Shown piece by piece: positions 44,547-53,110 of a stretch of DNA of 64,000 nt. The stretch comes from Saccharibacillus brassicae. GTDB lineage: Bacteria > Bacillota > Bacilli > Paenibacillales > Paenibacillaceae. Below the pieces are notes generated by a model. That model was not told the origin of the DNA. It did no database searches and was given only the letters and a program-made list of their open reading frames with translations. The stretch is from NCBI RefSeq assembly GCF_006542275.1, contig NZ_CP041217.1, forward strand, positions 3,271,501 to 3,335,500. Direction: 5' to 3'. Made by a program: the position numbers and the translations under genes. Every line of letters begins with the position of its first letter. The first letter of the stretch is position 1.

Positions 44547-44586
44547 ACCGTCCTTTGCGGCTTCATGCCGGGAGGACGGTTTTTTT
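44547..44586 (+). terminator. Terminator before the ABC/GntR operon
   Basis: ACCGTCCT pairs with AGGACGGT, with inner GC pairs, followed by T6. Confidence 0.88.
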
Positions 44587-44619
44587 GACGAAAAAAAGAC
44601 TTTGTTCACCCGGGTTTTC

Positions 44620-44648
44620 TTGACGGGGCGCCCAAATTCGGGTACAGT
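44620..44648 (+). promoter_or_regulatory. Promoter of the GntR/ABC transporter operon
   Basis: TTGACG (44620) and TACAGT (44643) are separated by exactly 17 bp. The first start codon is about 90 nt downstream. Confidence 0.75.
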
Positions 44649-44676
44649 GTGCTTAACAATATATACAGAAGCACAC
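44647..44676. promoter_or_regulatory. Candidate operator for the YtrA-type GntR regulator
   Basis: GTGTGCTT and AAGCACAC are perfect 8-bp inverted arms separated by 14 nt. They overlap the end of the -10 and the transcription start. Widely spaced arms of this kind fit YtrA-type operators. The cognate regulator is the second gene of the operon. Confidence 0.65.
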
Positions 44677-44735
44677 AGAGACGGAAGTCCGACGCATTAC
44701 GTGGGCGGATCGTCGACACGGAACGGAGGCACAAA

Positions 44736-45455
44736 ATGGGCGGAACCTGGCGTCAAGTCTGGCTGATTCTCGGCCGGGAATTCAAGATCGACCGGTATTA
44801 TCTGATCGGATCGCTGCTGTTTATCGTCTACATGGGCTTTTTCGGCGGTTTGATGATAGGAGGGCTGCAGAAACAACCAGGCTTATCCTTTTTGGCGAAC
44901 ATGATGTTTTGGATTATCGCTTCGATGATCGGCTATTATTTTTCCAGACGGATCGCCAAATACATCGCCGAAGATTCGTACACGAATACGCTCGCTTACT
45001 ACCGGTCGCTGCCGATCGGGATCGAGGCACTGGTGTGGGCCAGAATCGCGCAGCTGCTGCTGGCCACGCTGTTCAACGGTATCGTGCTGTTCGCAATCAT
45101 GTACCTGTCGGCGGACGGGCTGCGCGAACAGCTCGATCTGGGCGCTTACTTCGTGTTCGCCCTGACCTGGACCGGATTCGGACTGCTGCTTAACAGCCTG
45201 TACATCGCGATGGAATTTCTGCTCCGGGGCCGGGCCTACTTCTGGAACAGCCTGATTCTGATGGCCGTGATCATGCTGACGGCGCTGGCGCTGCATTTGT
45301 CGGGGGTACACGTCGTGGCATCCAGCATAAGCATGAGCGCGGAGCGGGGCGCCGCTTCGCCGGCGATGTGGGTCCTGCTCGGACTTGGGGCAGCGGGCGT
45401 CTGCGCGGCATACGGATTCATTAAGCGAGGGGTACCGCGTCGGGATTTGGCTTAA
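44736..45455 (+). CDS. ABC-type membrane permease-like protein
   Basis: A 239-residue membrane protein with about six helices. A cytosolic N-terminus (MGGTWRQVWLILGREFKIDR) is followed by LIGSLLFIVYMGFFGGLMIG. It resembles the ABC-2 type permeases of YtrB/C-like systems. The ATG at 44736 follows CGGAGG. It lies before its GntR regulator, and the ATPase at 45989 is the likely partner. The substrate is unknown; such operons often respond to cell-wall-active peptides. Confidence 0.75.
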   Translation: MGGTWRQVWLILGREFKIDRYYLIGSLLFIVYMGFFGGLMIGGLQKQPGLSFLANMMFWIIASMIGYYFSRRIAKYIAEDSYTNTLAYYRSLPIGIEALVWARIAQLLLATLFNGIVLFAIMYLSADGLREQLDLGAYFVFALTWTGFGLLLNSLYIAMEFLLRGRAYFWNSLILMAVIMLTALALHLSGVHVVASSISMSAERGAASPAMWVLLGLGAAGVCAAYGFIKRGVPRRDLA

Positions 45456-45485
45456 ACGCCCGGCGGGACACAAAGGAGTGAAGTT

Positions 45486-45875
45486 ATGCGGATACCCGTG
45501 CAAATTAACGAGAGCAGCGCCGAGCCGCTGTATCACCAGATCGAGACGCAGCTGCGTTCGCTGATCGTCACCGGACAGATTGCGGAGGGCACGCTGCTGC
45601 CGTCGATCCGCGAATTTTCGGCCGACCTCAAATGCAGCGTGATCACGATTCGCCGGGTCTATCAGGACCTGGAGAACGAAGGGCTGCTTCGCACCCGGCA
45701 GGGCACCGGCACGTTCGTGGCCAAGGTGGACACGGAAGACCGGGAAGCTTATCGCAAACGGATCGTGGTCGAAGCGGTGCGCGAACTGCTCGATACCGCC
45801 AAGTCGGTCGGTTACGGGCTGACGGATCTTAGAGATCTTTTGGATGAAACGCTTCGGGAAGAAGAGCGTAAATAG
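45486..45875 (+). CDS. GntR-family regulator, YtrA subfamily
   Basis: A 129-residue repressor. The winged HTH is GTLLPSIREFSADLKCSVITIRRVYQDLENEGLL (about residues 36-70), preceded by the hallmark PLYHQIETQLRSLI. The short C-terminal helical tail is the YtrA type, which dimerises without a large ligand domain. AAGGAGTGAAG precedes the ATG. It probably binds the inverted repeat over the operon promoter and represses the ABC genes until induced. Confidence 0.92.
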   Translation: MRIPVQINESSAEPLYHQIETQLRSLIVTGQIAEGTLLPSIREFSADLKCSVITIRRVYQDLENEGLLRTRQGTGTFVAKVDTEDREAYRKRIVVEAVRELLDTAKSVGYGLTDLRDLLDETLREEERK

Positions 45876-45988
45876 ACGGGAGCGCTGTCAAAACCCTCTT
45901 TTGCAGGAAAAGAAGAGGAGGGGAAGCGGCAGGTTTCCGGATACAAGGCGGCCGAATCGGCAGCCAACCGGAAAAGGAGTGGGGAACG

Positions 45989-46879
45989 ATGGAGAAGGCG
46001 GCGTTGGAATGGAAGCAGGTCGTCAAGAAGCGCGACCGCATGGTGCTCGGGCCGGTCGACCTGAAGCTGTACGACAACTACGTGACTGCGCTGATCGGGC
46101 GCAACGGCTCCGGCAAATCGACGCTGATGAAGCTGGCCGCCCAACTGATCATGCCGGACGAAGGCGAAGTGACCTGGTACGGACAGTCTTATCCGCAGGG
46201 TCTGCCCACGGACGTGCGCGCGTCGATCGCCTACGTCCCGGAGAACTTCGCGTCCGAAGAAGACAGCCTCAAAATGGACGATGTGGCGGCTTTCCGCGCG
46301 GCCTGGTATCCGAAGTGGGATTGGCAGCGGTTCGAAGAACTGCTGAATCGCTTCGACGTGCCCGGCGGCAAGAAAATGAGCAAACTGTCCAAAGGGCAGC
46401 GGCGCAAGTTCGAGATCGCGGCGGCGCTGGCCATCCGGCCGAAGCTGCTGCTGCTGGACGAACCTTCGTCGGGACTCGATCCGTTTGCCTGGAAAACGAT
46501 GATGAACGAAATCCGCCGATGCGTGGACGAAGATGGAGCTTCCGTGCTGCTGTCGACGCATATCGTGGAAGAAGTCCGGCGGATGGCCGATTATCTCGTA
46601 CTCATCGACAAAGGGCGTTCGCTCGGCCTGCTGGAAAAGGACGCGCTGATGGATCGGGGCCGGGAAATCTGGATCGGACGCGACGACGAGCTGCTGGCGG
46701 AGATGCCGGGCGTCGTCGAATCGGCGATCGAGTCGGAAGGGATGGTCCGCTTCGTTACGCTTGATTACGCGGGCTCCTCGGCGCTGCTCGACGAAGCCGG
46801 GGTCAAGCCGATCCGGGTGCGGGCGCTGGAACTGGACGAAGTGATGGAACACTGGATGAACGGCGGCCTGTCGAACTGA
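45989..46879 (+). CDS. ABC transporter ATP-binding protein (YtrB-like)
   Basis: A 296-residue ATPase. Walker A is GRNGSGKST, the signature is LSKGQRRKFEIA (a K replaces one G of LSGGQ, as in this subfamily), Walker B is LLLLDEPSSGLDP and the switch His is in STHIVEE. It follows the GntR gene and should energise the 239-residue permease encoded before it. AAAAGGAGTGGGG precedes the ATG. Confidence 0.92.
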   Translation: MEKAALEWKQVVKKRDRMVLGPVDLKLYDNYVTALIGRNGSGKSTLMKLAAQLIMPDEGEVTWYGQSYPQGLPTDVRASIAYVPENFASEEDSLKMDDVAAFRAAWYPKWDWQRFEELLNRFDVPGGKKMSKLSKGQRRKFEIAAALAIRPKLLLLDEPSSGLDPFAWKTMMNEIRRCVDEDGASVLLSTHIVEEVRRMADYLVLIDKGRSLGLLEKDALMDRGREIWIGRDDELLAEMPGVVESAIESEGMVRFVTLDYAGSSALLDEAGVKPIRVRALELDEVMEHWMNGGLSN

Positions 46880-46912
46880 CTCTGTACCCCAACAAGGAAG
46901 AGGAGGATGAAC

Positions 46913-47818
46913 ATGACGGAACGATTGATTTTGCAAAACGTGGTCAAGCGCTACGGCGACAAGACGGCGGTGAACGGCATTACGCTTAGTGTAAAAGAGG
47001 GCGAGATCTACGGCCTGCTCGGCGCGAACGGCGCCGGCAAGACGACGACGATGCGCATGGTGCTCGGTCTGATCTACCCCGACGAAGGCAGCATTACATA
47101 CGGAGGCCGTCCTTACGGCGGCGACGTGCAGCGCCTGGTCGGCTATCTGCCCGAAGAACGCGGGCTGTACCCCAAAGTCAAAGTCAGCGAGCAGATTGTC
47201 TATCTGGCCAAGCTGCGCGGCATGGACGGCTCCGAAGCGGAGAAGAACCTGAAGTATTGGATGAACAAGTTCGATGCCGAGGAATACTACGACAAGCGGA
47301 TCGAGGAACTGTCCAAAGGCAACCAGCAGAAAATGGGCTTTATCGCGGCGGTCGTGCACCGTCCCCAGATCCTGATCCTGGACGAAGCGTTCAGCGGTCT
47401 GGACCCGGTCAACGTAGAGCTGCTGAAGCTTGCGGTCAAGGAACTGCGCGACGAAGGCGCAAGCATCCTGTTCTCCACGCACCGGATGGAACACGTCGAG
47501 GAGCTGTGCCGCAGCATCACGATTCTGGATCGGTCGAAGACGGTCATTCAAGGCGATATCCGCGAGATCAAGAACGGGTTCCCGCGCGAGCAGATCCTGC
47601 TCAAGACGTCGTCGGCGGTGACGGGGCTGGAATCCATTCCCGGCGTGACCCGGATAGAAGGCGATCCCGAACATTACGTCATTACGATCTCGGACGAAGC
47701 GTCGGCCGTTCCGGTGCTGACCGAAGCGATGCGCCAGAGCGAAGTCCGTCATTTCGAAGTGAAGGAACCGACGCTCAACCAAATCTTTATCCGATCGGTG
47801 GGTGAACGCCATGAATAG
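46913..47818 (+). CDS. ABC transporter ATP-binding protein (NatA-like)
   Basis: A 301-residue ATPase. Walker A is GANGAGKTT, the signature is LSKGNQQKMGFIA, Walker B is LILDEAFSGLDP and the switch His is in STHRMEH. I chose the ATG at 46913 rather than 46907 because AGAGGAGG then has a 6-nt spacing. It pairs with the permease encoded next, whose start overlaps its 3' end by 8 nt. The pair resembles NatA/NatB-type exporters. Confidence 0.93.
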   Translation: MTERLILQNVVKRYGDKTAVNGITLSVKEGEIYGLLGANGAGKTTTMRMVLGLIYPDEGSITYGGRPYGGDVQRLVGYLPEERGLYPKVKVSEQIVYLAKLRGMDGSEAEKNLKYWMNKFDAEEYYDKRIEELSKGNQQKMGFIAAVVHRPQILILDEAFSGLDPVNVELLKLAVKELRDEGASILFSTHRMEHVEELCRSITILDRSKTVIQGDIREIKNGFPREQILLKTSSAVTGLESIPGVTRIEGDPEHYVITISDEASAVPVLTEAMRQSEVRHFEVKEPTLNQIFIRSVGERHE

Positions 47819-49097
47819 ATTGGGAACGGTCATCGGCTTTACGTTCAGGAACAAAGTGCGCACCAAGTCGTTCGTCATCACGACGCTGCTGCTTGCTCTT
47901 GTCATGACGATCGGCATCCACGTGCCGTTCTTCATCCAGCTGTTCCAGGGCGGCGATGAGGCCGCAGGGAACAAGATCGGCATCGCGGCGGGCGGCCAGA
48001 CGGAGATCGCGCAGCAGATCGAGAATTACGTCGCGGAGCTGCCGGACAACGATATGGAATTCGTGCCGCTCGAAGGCGAAGCGGCGGCCGAGCTGAACAA
48101 GCAGGCGGCCGAGCAGGACCTCAAAGGGTATCTGAAGATCGCGCCGGGTACGGACGGAGCGTTCCCAGCCGTGCAGTACGTCTCCGAAGGCGGCTCCGTG
48201 CCGACCGACGTGCAGGCCGTCCTGCAGCCGGCCCTTGAGAGCGCCAAGACCCGCTTCATTACGGCGGGCGCGCTGAGCGACGAACAGATCGCGCAGCTGA
48301 CGACGCCGGTCCTGCTGGGCGCGTCGAGCTACGACGAGACGTCCGGCACGGGCGCCGCGGGCGCGGACGAAGACAAGTTCAATCCGATGAACTTCATTAC
48401 CGTCTACGTCCTCATGACGCTGTTCTTCTTCTCGGCCATGCTGACGGGCAACATGATCGCGTCCGAAGTCACGTCCGAGAAAAGTTCGCGCGTCATGGAA
48501 ATCCTGATCACGAGCGTCTCTCCGCTGACGCAGATGTTCGGCAAAGTCATCGGCGTCTTCCTCGTCGGACTGCTGCAAATCGCCGTGTTCGGCGTCACGA
48601 TCGCGGTCAATCTGATGCTGCCGTACAACCGGGACGTCCTGGCCGGCTTCGATCTCGACTTCTCGCAGATGCCGTACGACGTCCTGATCTACGGGCTGAT
48701 CTTCTACGTGCTGGGCTACTTCCTGTACGCGCTGCTGTATGCGGCCGTCGGATCGATCGTCAGCCGGACGGAAGATCTCGGCCAGGCGGTGACGCCGCTG
48801 ACGATGCTGTCGCTGGCCGCGTTCTACATCGGGATCTTCAGCTTGAGCAATACCGATTCGCTGCTGATGAAAATCTCGTCGTTCGTGCCGTTCACGTCGC
48901 CGACGACGATGATCGCGCGGATCGGCCTCGGCGAGATCGCGTTCTGGGAAATCGCCGTATCGCTCGTGCTGCTGCTGGCGTCGATCTTCTTCTTCGGCTG
49001 GTTGTCGGCGAAGATCTACCGCACCGGCGTCCTGATGTACGGCAAGCGCCCTTCGTTCAAAGAACTGCGTAAAGCGATGAAGGCGTACAAGATCTAA
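47811..49097 (+). CDS. ABC-2 type permease (NatB-like)
   Basis: A 428-residue membrane protein. TM1 lies in KSFVITTLLLALVMTIG, then a large extracytoplasmic domain (about residues 45-190), then five to six helices. The motif EVTSEKSSRVMEILITSVSP is the ABC2_membrane hallmark of NatB-like exporters. ATG at 47811 overlaps the ATPase gene; a GTG at 47802 is possible. Last gene of the operon, closed by a terminator. Confidence 0.92.
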   Translation: MNRLGTVIGFTFRNKVRTKSFVITTLLLALVMTIGIHVPFFIQLFQGGDEAAGNKIGIAAGGQTEIAQQIENYVAELPDNDMEFVPLEGEAAAELNKQAAEQDLKGYLKIAPGTDGAFPAVQYVSEGGSVPTDVQAVLQPALESAKTRFITAGALSDEQIAQLTTPVLLGASSYDETSGTGAAGADEDKFNPMNFITVYVLMTLFFFSAMLTGNMIASEVTSEKSSRVMEILITSVSPLTQMFGKVIGVFLVGLLQIAVFGVTIAVNLMLPYNRDVLAGFDLDFSQMPYDVLIYGLIFYVLGYFLYALLYAAVGSIVSRTEDLGQAVTPLTMLSLAAFYIGIFSLSNTDSLLMKISSFVPFTSPTTMIARIGLGEIAFWEIAVSLVLLLASIFFFGWLSAKIYRTGVLMYGKRPSFKELRKAMKAYKI

Positions 49098-49120
49098 GCC
49101 GGATTCGGATCCATAGTCCG

Positions 49121-49164
49121 AAAAAGACGAACCCATCCTTCATTCCAAAGGGGTTCGTCTTTTT
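49121..49164 (+). terminator. Terminator of the GntR/ABC operon
   Basis: AAAAAGACGAACCC pairs exactly with GGGTTCGTCTTTTT around a 16-nt loop. Confidence 0.93.
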
Positions 49165-49229
49165 GGCGTTGGATGACCAAGCTTCGGCGGCGTAATCCGT
49201 AATCCGGATAAAAAAGAATAAAATAATAG

Positions 49230-49259
49230 TTGACCGATCGTTCTCAAATGAAATATACT
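49230..49259 (+). promoter_or_regulatory. Promoter of the SDR gene, overlapped by operator 1
   Basis: TTGACC (49230) and TATACT (49254) are 18 bp apart. The 12-bp near-palindrome GACCGATCGTTC at 49232-49243 covers the -35, a common TetR operator form. Confidence 0.72.
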
Positions 49260-49322
49260 ACGTATCAGAAAGAGCGTTTAATGTCGTCGGAGAAGCCACC
49301 TATTATTTTTTTGATTATTTGA

Positions 49323-49334
49323 GAACGATCATTC
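49323..49334. promoter_or_regulatory. Operator 2 in the SDR leader
   Basis: GAACGATCATTC matches operator 1 (GAnCGATCnTTC). The two also belong to a perfect 14-bp inverted repeat (GATCGTTCTCAAAT at 49236 and ATTTGAGAACGATC at 49317). Binding here would block early transcription or allow looping. Confidence 0.62.
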
Positions 49335-49354
49335 AAGAAAAGAGGTTTTTAAAA

Positions 49355-50053
49355 ATGGAGATTTCCAAACAAGTAGCCATCGTAAGCGGCGCGAATCGGG
49401 GATTGGGAAAAGAATTGGCTCTTGAACTTCTGGCAAGAGGAGCCAAGGTGTATGTGGGCGCGAGAAATCCGGAATCGGTCGACCTGCCGGGCGCGATTCC
49501 GCTGCAGCTGGACATTACGAATCCGGAATCCGTGGCGGCGGCTGCCGGGATCGCAAGCGATGCGACTCTGTTGATCAATAACGCGGGCTCGTCGACGGGC
49601 GCTTCCCTGCTTACGGGCAAGATGGAAGACATTCACTTGGAATTCGATACCCACGTATTCGGCACGCTGTCGATGATTCGTACGTTCGCGCCGGTGATCG
49701 AAAGCAACGGCGGAGGTTCGATCCTGAACATCCTGTCCGTGTTGTCGTGGATCAATATCGGATCGGAAGGCGCCTACTCGGCAGCCAAATCCGCTCAATG
49801 GGGCATTACGAATTCGCTGCGCCTGCAATTGGCTCCGAAGAAGATCAAGGTAGCCGGCCTGCACGTCGGATTTATGGATACGGACATGACGGCCGGTCTG
49901 GAAGCGCCGAAGTCGTCGCCGACAGACATCGCGCGTATCGCGATCGACGGGATCGAAGCCGGTCTTTACGAGATCCTTGCCGACGATGTAAGCCGTCAAG
50001 TTCAACAAGGATTTGCCGGAGGCGTGGCTGCTCTGTATCCGGATTTGGCGTAA
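49355..50053 (+). CDS. Short-chain dehydrogenase/reductase
   Basis: A 232-residue classical SDR. The NAD(P) loop is SGANRGLGKE (T-G-x-x-x-G-x-G type), the structural NNAG motif is in LLINNAGSS, catalytic Ser lies in ILNILSVLS, and Tyr-x-x-x-Lys is YSAAK. It reduces an unknown carbonyl. AAAAGAGG precedes the ATG at 49355. The gene lies between paired TetR-type operators and a TetR gene, so induction by a small electrophile or antimicrobial is likely. Confidence 0.92.
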   Translation: MEISKQVAIVSGANRGLGKELALELLARGAKVYVGARNPESVDLPGAIPLQLDITNPESVAAAAGIASDATLLINNAGSSTGASLLTGKMEDIHLEFDTHVFGTLSMIRTFAPVIESNGGGSILNILSVLSWINIGSEGAYSAAKSAQWGITNSLRLQLAPKKIKVAGLHVGFMDTDMTAGLEAPKSSPTDIARIAIDGIEAGLYEILADDVSRQVQQGFAGGVAALYPDLA

Positions 50054-50131
50054 CGAACAGACTCGGCGGACCGGTTCATTCTTCGCTTATCTTTCCCGAT
50101 ATGATACATTGATTTGGGGAGGGGGATATGG

Positions 50132-50716
50132 ATGGCCAGAAGCAAAGAGTTCGAGATTCACGAAGTATTGGATAAAGCCATGATCCTTTTTTGGGAGCAA
50201 GGTTACGAGAAGACGTCGATGAGCGATCTCGTCGAACATATGGGCATTCATCGACGAAGTCTGTACGACACGTTCGGCGACAAACATTCGCTGTTTTTGC
50301 AAGCGATGGATCGGTATATCGGCAAAGTCGAAACGAGGCTTACCCAGGAAGTCAAACAATCCGAGACGGCGACGGAAGCGATGCGGGCCGTGTTCCGATT
50401 TATGATTGCCGAGCAGGATCATTCGCCGTCCGGCTGCATGATCGTCAATTCGATGACGGAATTGGCCGCGCGCGACGCCGAAATCAATATCAAATCTATG
50501 CGTTCTTTGGCTTCGACCGAGGAAATGTTCGAACGGATTATCGTTTGGGGACAGCAGACGGGAGAATTTTCTTCCGGGTGCGAGCCTAAGGAAGCGGCCG
50601 AATATCTTCAAGCTTTGTCGATCGGGATCCGGGCGATGGGACGAACCACGGTCGATACGGAAAAGCTGGTTCGCATCATGAACATGGCGATCCGGTTTCT
50701 GACTCAACCAAGCTGA
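50132..50716 (+). CDS. TetR/AcrR-family repressor
   Basis: A 194-residue regulator. The N-terminal HTH reads ALDK-like DKAMILFWEQGYEKTSMSDLV followed by MGIHRRSLYDTFGDKHSLF (about residues 13-55), with a C-terminal ligand domain (TetR_C, AcrR type) containing GCMIVNSMTELA. The ATG at 50132 follows GGGGAGGGGG. Given the two matching palindromes upstream of the SDR gene 80 bp away, it probably represses that gene and itself. Confidence 0.92.
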   Translation: MARSKEFEIHEVLDKAMILFWEQGYEKTSMSDLVEHMGIHRRSLYDTFGDKHSLFLQAMDRYIGKVETRLTQEVKQSETATEAMRAVFRFMIAEQDHSPSGCMIVNSMTELAARDAEINIKSMRSLASTEEMFERIIVWGQQTGEFSSGCEPKEAAEYLQALSIGIRAMGRTTVDTEKLVRIMNMAIRFLTQPS

Positions 50717-50884
50717 TTTTTTGAGCATACTAGAATTATCGTTCTTGAAAGTGCCGAGAAATCGCCATAGATCAAACCGTACGCATGACGGGCGCTTCTC
50801 GCGAATTCGTCTCCTGACGAATCGGTTCGACGCAGCGGCTCGGGAACAGGACGTTCGGTCCGCGAAAGCAAACCGGCTTTTATT

Positions 50885-50924
50885 AAAAAGGGACGTTTCC
50901 GATTTTTTCGGAAGCGTCCCTTTT
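50885..50924. terminator. Bidirectional terminator between two TetR genes
   Basis: GGGACGTTTCCGA and TCGGAAGCGTCCC pair (one wobble), flanked by A and T runs on both sides. Confidence 0.9.
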
Positions 50925-50938
50925 CGTCGTCGCTGCGC

Positions 50939-51532
50939 TTAGGCTTCATTCAGCGACCTCGCGTTCAAATCCCCCAGCAGATGTTCCAAATAACGCAGCG
51001 TGTCCGCTTTGGAGCAATCGTTGCCGTGCAAAAATCGCCATTCGAGTACCAGAAGAGCCGTGTTGCAATAATGATCGGCAATGATCTCGTGCGGAATCTG
51101 ATCCCGGTAGCGGCAAATGCTGGGATCGAACATTTCCCGTACCCGGGCGCTTAACTGAACGCGGAAATGGAACAGCAAAAAGCTCTCTTTGGTATTGTGC
51201 TTGACGATCCGGTTCAGGGTGCCTTGATGCGCGTCGATAAAATCATAGGCCCGATCGAATAATACGAACAACCGCTGCTCGGGCTCCGATTCTTCGTATT
51301 GTTCCAGCCGGATCTGCTGATTCAGGCAATGCCAGATGTAGTGCAGCAGATCGTATTTATCGTCGAAGTAGTTGTAAAAGGTGGCGCGCGGGTAATTGGC
51401 GTTCTCGCATAATTCGTTCACGGTAATTTGCTCGAACGATTTTCCGGTGAGCGCGTCCAACATGGCCGCGGTAAAAGCATCCAGCGTCCGCTTCGCGCCG
51501 CGGGTCGTTTTTTTCGTCCAATCTCGCTTCAC
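50939..51532 (-). CDS. TetR/AcrR-family repressor, divergent from an Old Yellow Enzyme gene
   Basis: A 197-residue regulator with HTH in LTGKSFEQITVNELCENANYPRATFYNYF (about residues 28-58) and a larger ligand domain of the TetR_C type (HFRVQLSARVREMFDP). The start is a GTG at 51532 with AAAAGGAGG upstream. It is divergent from the flavin oxidoreductase gene. The shared intergenic region holds two similar 16-bp palindromes that are its probable operators. Confidence 0.9.
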   Translation of the reverse strand: MKRDWTKKTTRGAKRTLDAFTAAMLDALTGKSFEQITVNELCENANYPRATFYNYFDDKYDLLHYIWHCLNQQIRLEQYEESEPEQRLFVLFDRAYDFIDAHQGTLNRIVKHNTKESFLLFHFRVQLSARVREMFDPSICRYRDQIPHEIIADHYCNTALLVLEWRFLHGNDCSKADTLRYLEHLLGDLNARSLNEA

Positions 51533-51570
51533 GGGGCATCCTCCTTTTTTTGCATATTTCGCGATCTGTC

Positions 51571-51586
51571 CAAATCCGGACATTTG
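51571..51586. promoter_or_regulatory. Candidate TetR operator, proximal to the TetR gene
   Basis: CAAATCCGGACATTTG has 5-bp inverted arms. It shares CAAAT, AC and TTTG positions with the second site at 51654. TGTCC-N6-GGACA overlaps it. Confidence 0.55.
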
Positions 51587-51641
51587 CACGGATCTGAATC
51601 TTGCCGAAGGTCGGGAGCAAGTTTATCATGAGCATAGGATC

Positions 51642-51669
51642 TTGACAAGTGTCCAAATGTTTACGTTTG
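51642..51669 (+). promoter_or_regulatory. -35 and candidate operator of the flavin oxidoreductase gene
   Basis: A perfect TTGACA at 51642 is followed by the near-palindrome CAAATGTTTACGTTTG at 51654-51669, which covers the spacer and the -10 area. A clean -10 was not found. Confidence 0.55.
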
Positions 51670-51688
51670 TATAAAAGGAGCAGAGGCC

Positions 51689-52912
51689 ATGAATCCCTTA
51701 TTAAAAGTTGCGCAGCCGCTAACGTTGCCGAGCGGAGCCGTGATCCGAAACCGGTTTTTGAAATCGGCGATGAGTGAAGCGATGGCGGATCGTTCCAATT
51801 CGCCCAACCGCCTGCATGTCGAGCTGTACCGAAAATGGGCTGAAGGCGGAACGGGAATCGTTGTGACGGGCAATGTGATGGTGGATCGCGGCGCGCTCGG
51901 AGAGCCGGGGAACGTGGTGGTGGAAGATCGGCGCGATATGGACGGGCTCAAGCGATGGGCGCAGGCGGGAACGCGGGGCGGCGCGCATCTGTGGATGCAG
52001 ATCAATCACCCGGGCAAGCAGTCGCCGCGAACGATGTCCAAGCAGCCCGTCGCGCCAAGTGCCGTTCCGATAGGAGGCAGCTACGGCCGCGCTTTCAACA
52101 CTCCGCGAGAACTGACGAACGCGGAGGTAAAAGGCATCGTGAAGCGCTTCGCCGAGACGGCGCGGATCGCCCAAGAAGCCGGATTCACGGGCGTTCAGAT
52201 CCACGGCGCGCACGGTTATCTGGTCAACCAGTTTTTATCGCCTGCGGATAATCGAAGAAATGACGAATACGGCGGCAGTGCGGAGAACCGGATGCGATTC
52301 CTGATCGAGATTTACGACGAAATGCGCCGCGTGTTGGGAGCGGGGTTCCCGATCGGTTTGAAGCTTAACTCTGCGGATTTTAAGGAAGGCGGGTTTACGG
52401 AACAAGATTCGGAAGAAGTGGTCAAGGCGATGGCGGAGCGCGGAATCGACCTGATCGAGATTTCCGGCGGCAACTATGAAAATCCGAAAATGTCCGCCGA
52501 GGACGACGGCGAAGTGTTTTTCCTGAAGTATGCGGAGCGTATGGCCTCGATCGTCCATGTACCGATCGCGGTGACGGGCGGCTTCCGGTCGAAACTCGGC
52601 ATGGAGGAAGCGCTGGCGGCGGGGAAGACCTCGATGATCGGCATCGCGCGTCCGCTTGCCTTGATCCCGGATATACCGAATCAAATCATGGAGGGCCGGT
52701 ACGAGACGGTTACGACGCAGCGCCTGACGACCGGGTTCCCGTCGCTGGACCGACAATTCGGCGCAATGATCGGACTGAGTTATTACGAGCAGCAGATGCG
52801 GCGCATCGCGCAGGGCAAAGCCGTGAAGCTGCACCGGAACGCCTGGGACCCGCTGCTGCACATGGTGCGCCGGCAGGGAATCGCGGCTCTCTCGCCGCGT
52901 CGTTCGAATTGA
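51689..52912 (+). CDS. NADH:flavin oxidoreductase / Old Yellow Enzyme
   Basis: A 407-residue FMN-dependent TIM-barrel enzyme. Marks are LWMQINHPGKQ, the active-site HGAHGYLVNQFLSP, YGGSAENRMRF and the FMN phosphate loop in VTGGFRS. It reduces activated alkenes (enones, nitro compounds) with NAD(P)H. AAAAGGAG precedes the ATG. Divergence from a TetR gene with two palindromes suggests induction by its electrophilic substrate. Confidence 0.93.
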   Translation: MNPLLKVAQPLTLPSGAVIRNRFLKSAMSEAMADRSNSPNRLHVELYRKWAEGGTGIVVTGNVMVDRGALGEPGNVVVEDRRDMDGLKRWAQAGTRGGAHLWMQINHPGKQSPRTMSKQPVAPSAVPIGGSYGRAFNTPRELTNAEVKGIVKRFAETARIAQEAGFTGVQIHGAHGYLVNQFLSPADNRRNDEYGGSAENRMRFLIEIYDEMRRVLGAGFPIGLKLNSADFKEGGFTEQDSEEVVKAMAERGIDLIEISGGNYENPKMSAEDDGEVFFLKYAERMASIVHVPIAVTGGFRSKLGMEEALAAGKTSMIGIARPLALIPDIPNQIMEGRYETVTTQRLTTGFPSLDRQFGAMIGLSYYEQQMRRIAQGKAVKLHRNAWDPLLHMVRRQGIAALSPRRSN

Positions 52913-53110
52913 GAAGAGCAGACCGAACCATAACATCCGCTTGGGGCTGATCGCGATTTGGTTTAACATAGAGCATAAGAAGGATCGATAGAGATCATTC
53001 ATTTCGATGGATAGTCTTTTTTGTACGGCAAATCAAATGAACGGTTGAACGAAAAGGAGTGAGCGTGCTGTTCAGTACGCACGATCTTGACGAGGGAGGG
53101 GAACGAACGT

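Noticed and set aside
45812-47983. A 723-codon minus-strand frame across the ABC genes
   Set aside because: It is opposite three well-supported genes and has shadow composition.
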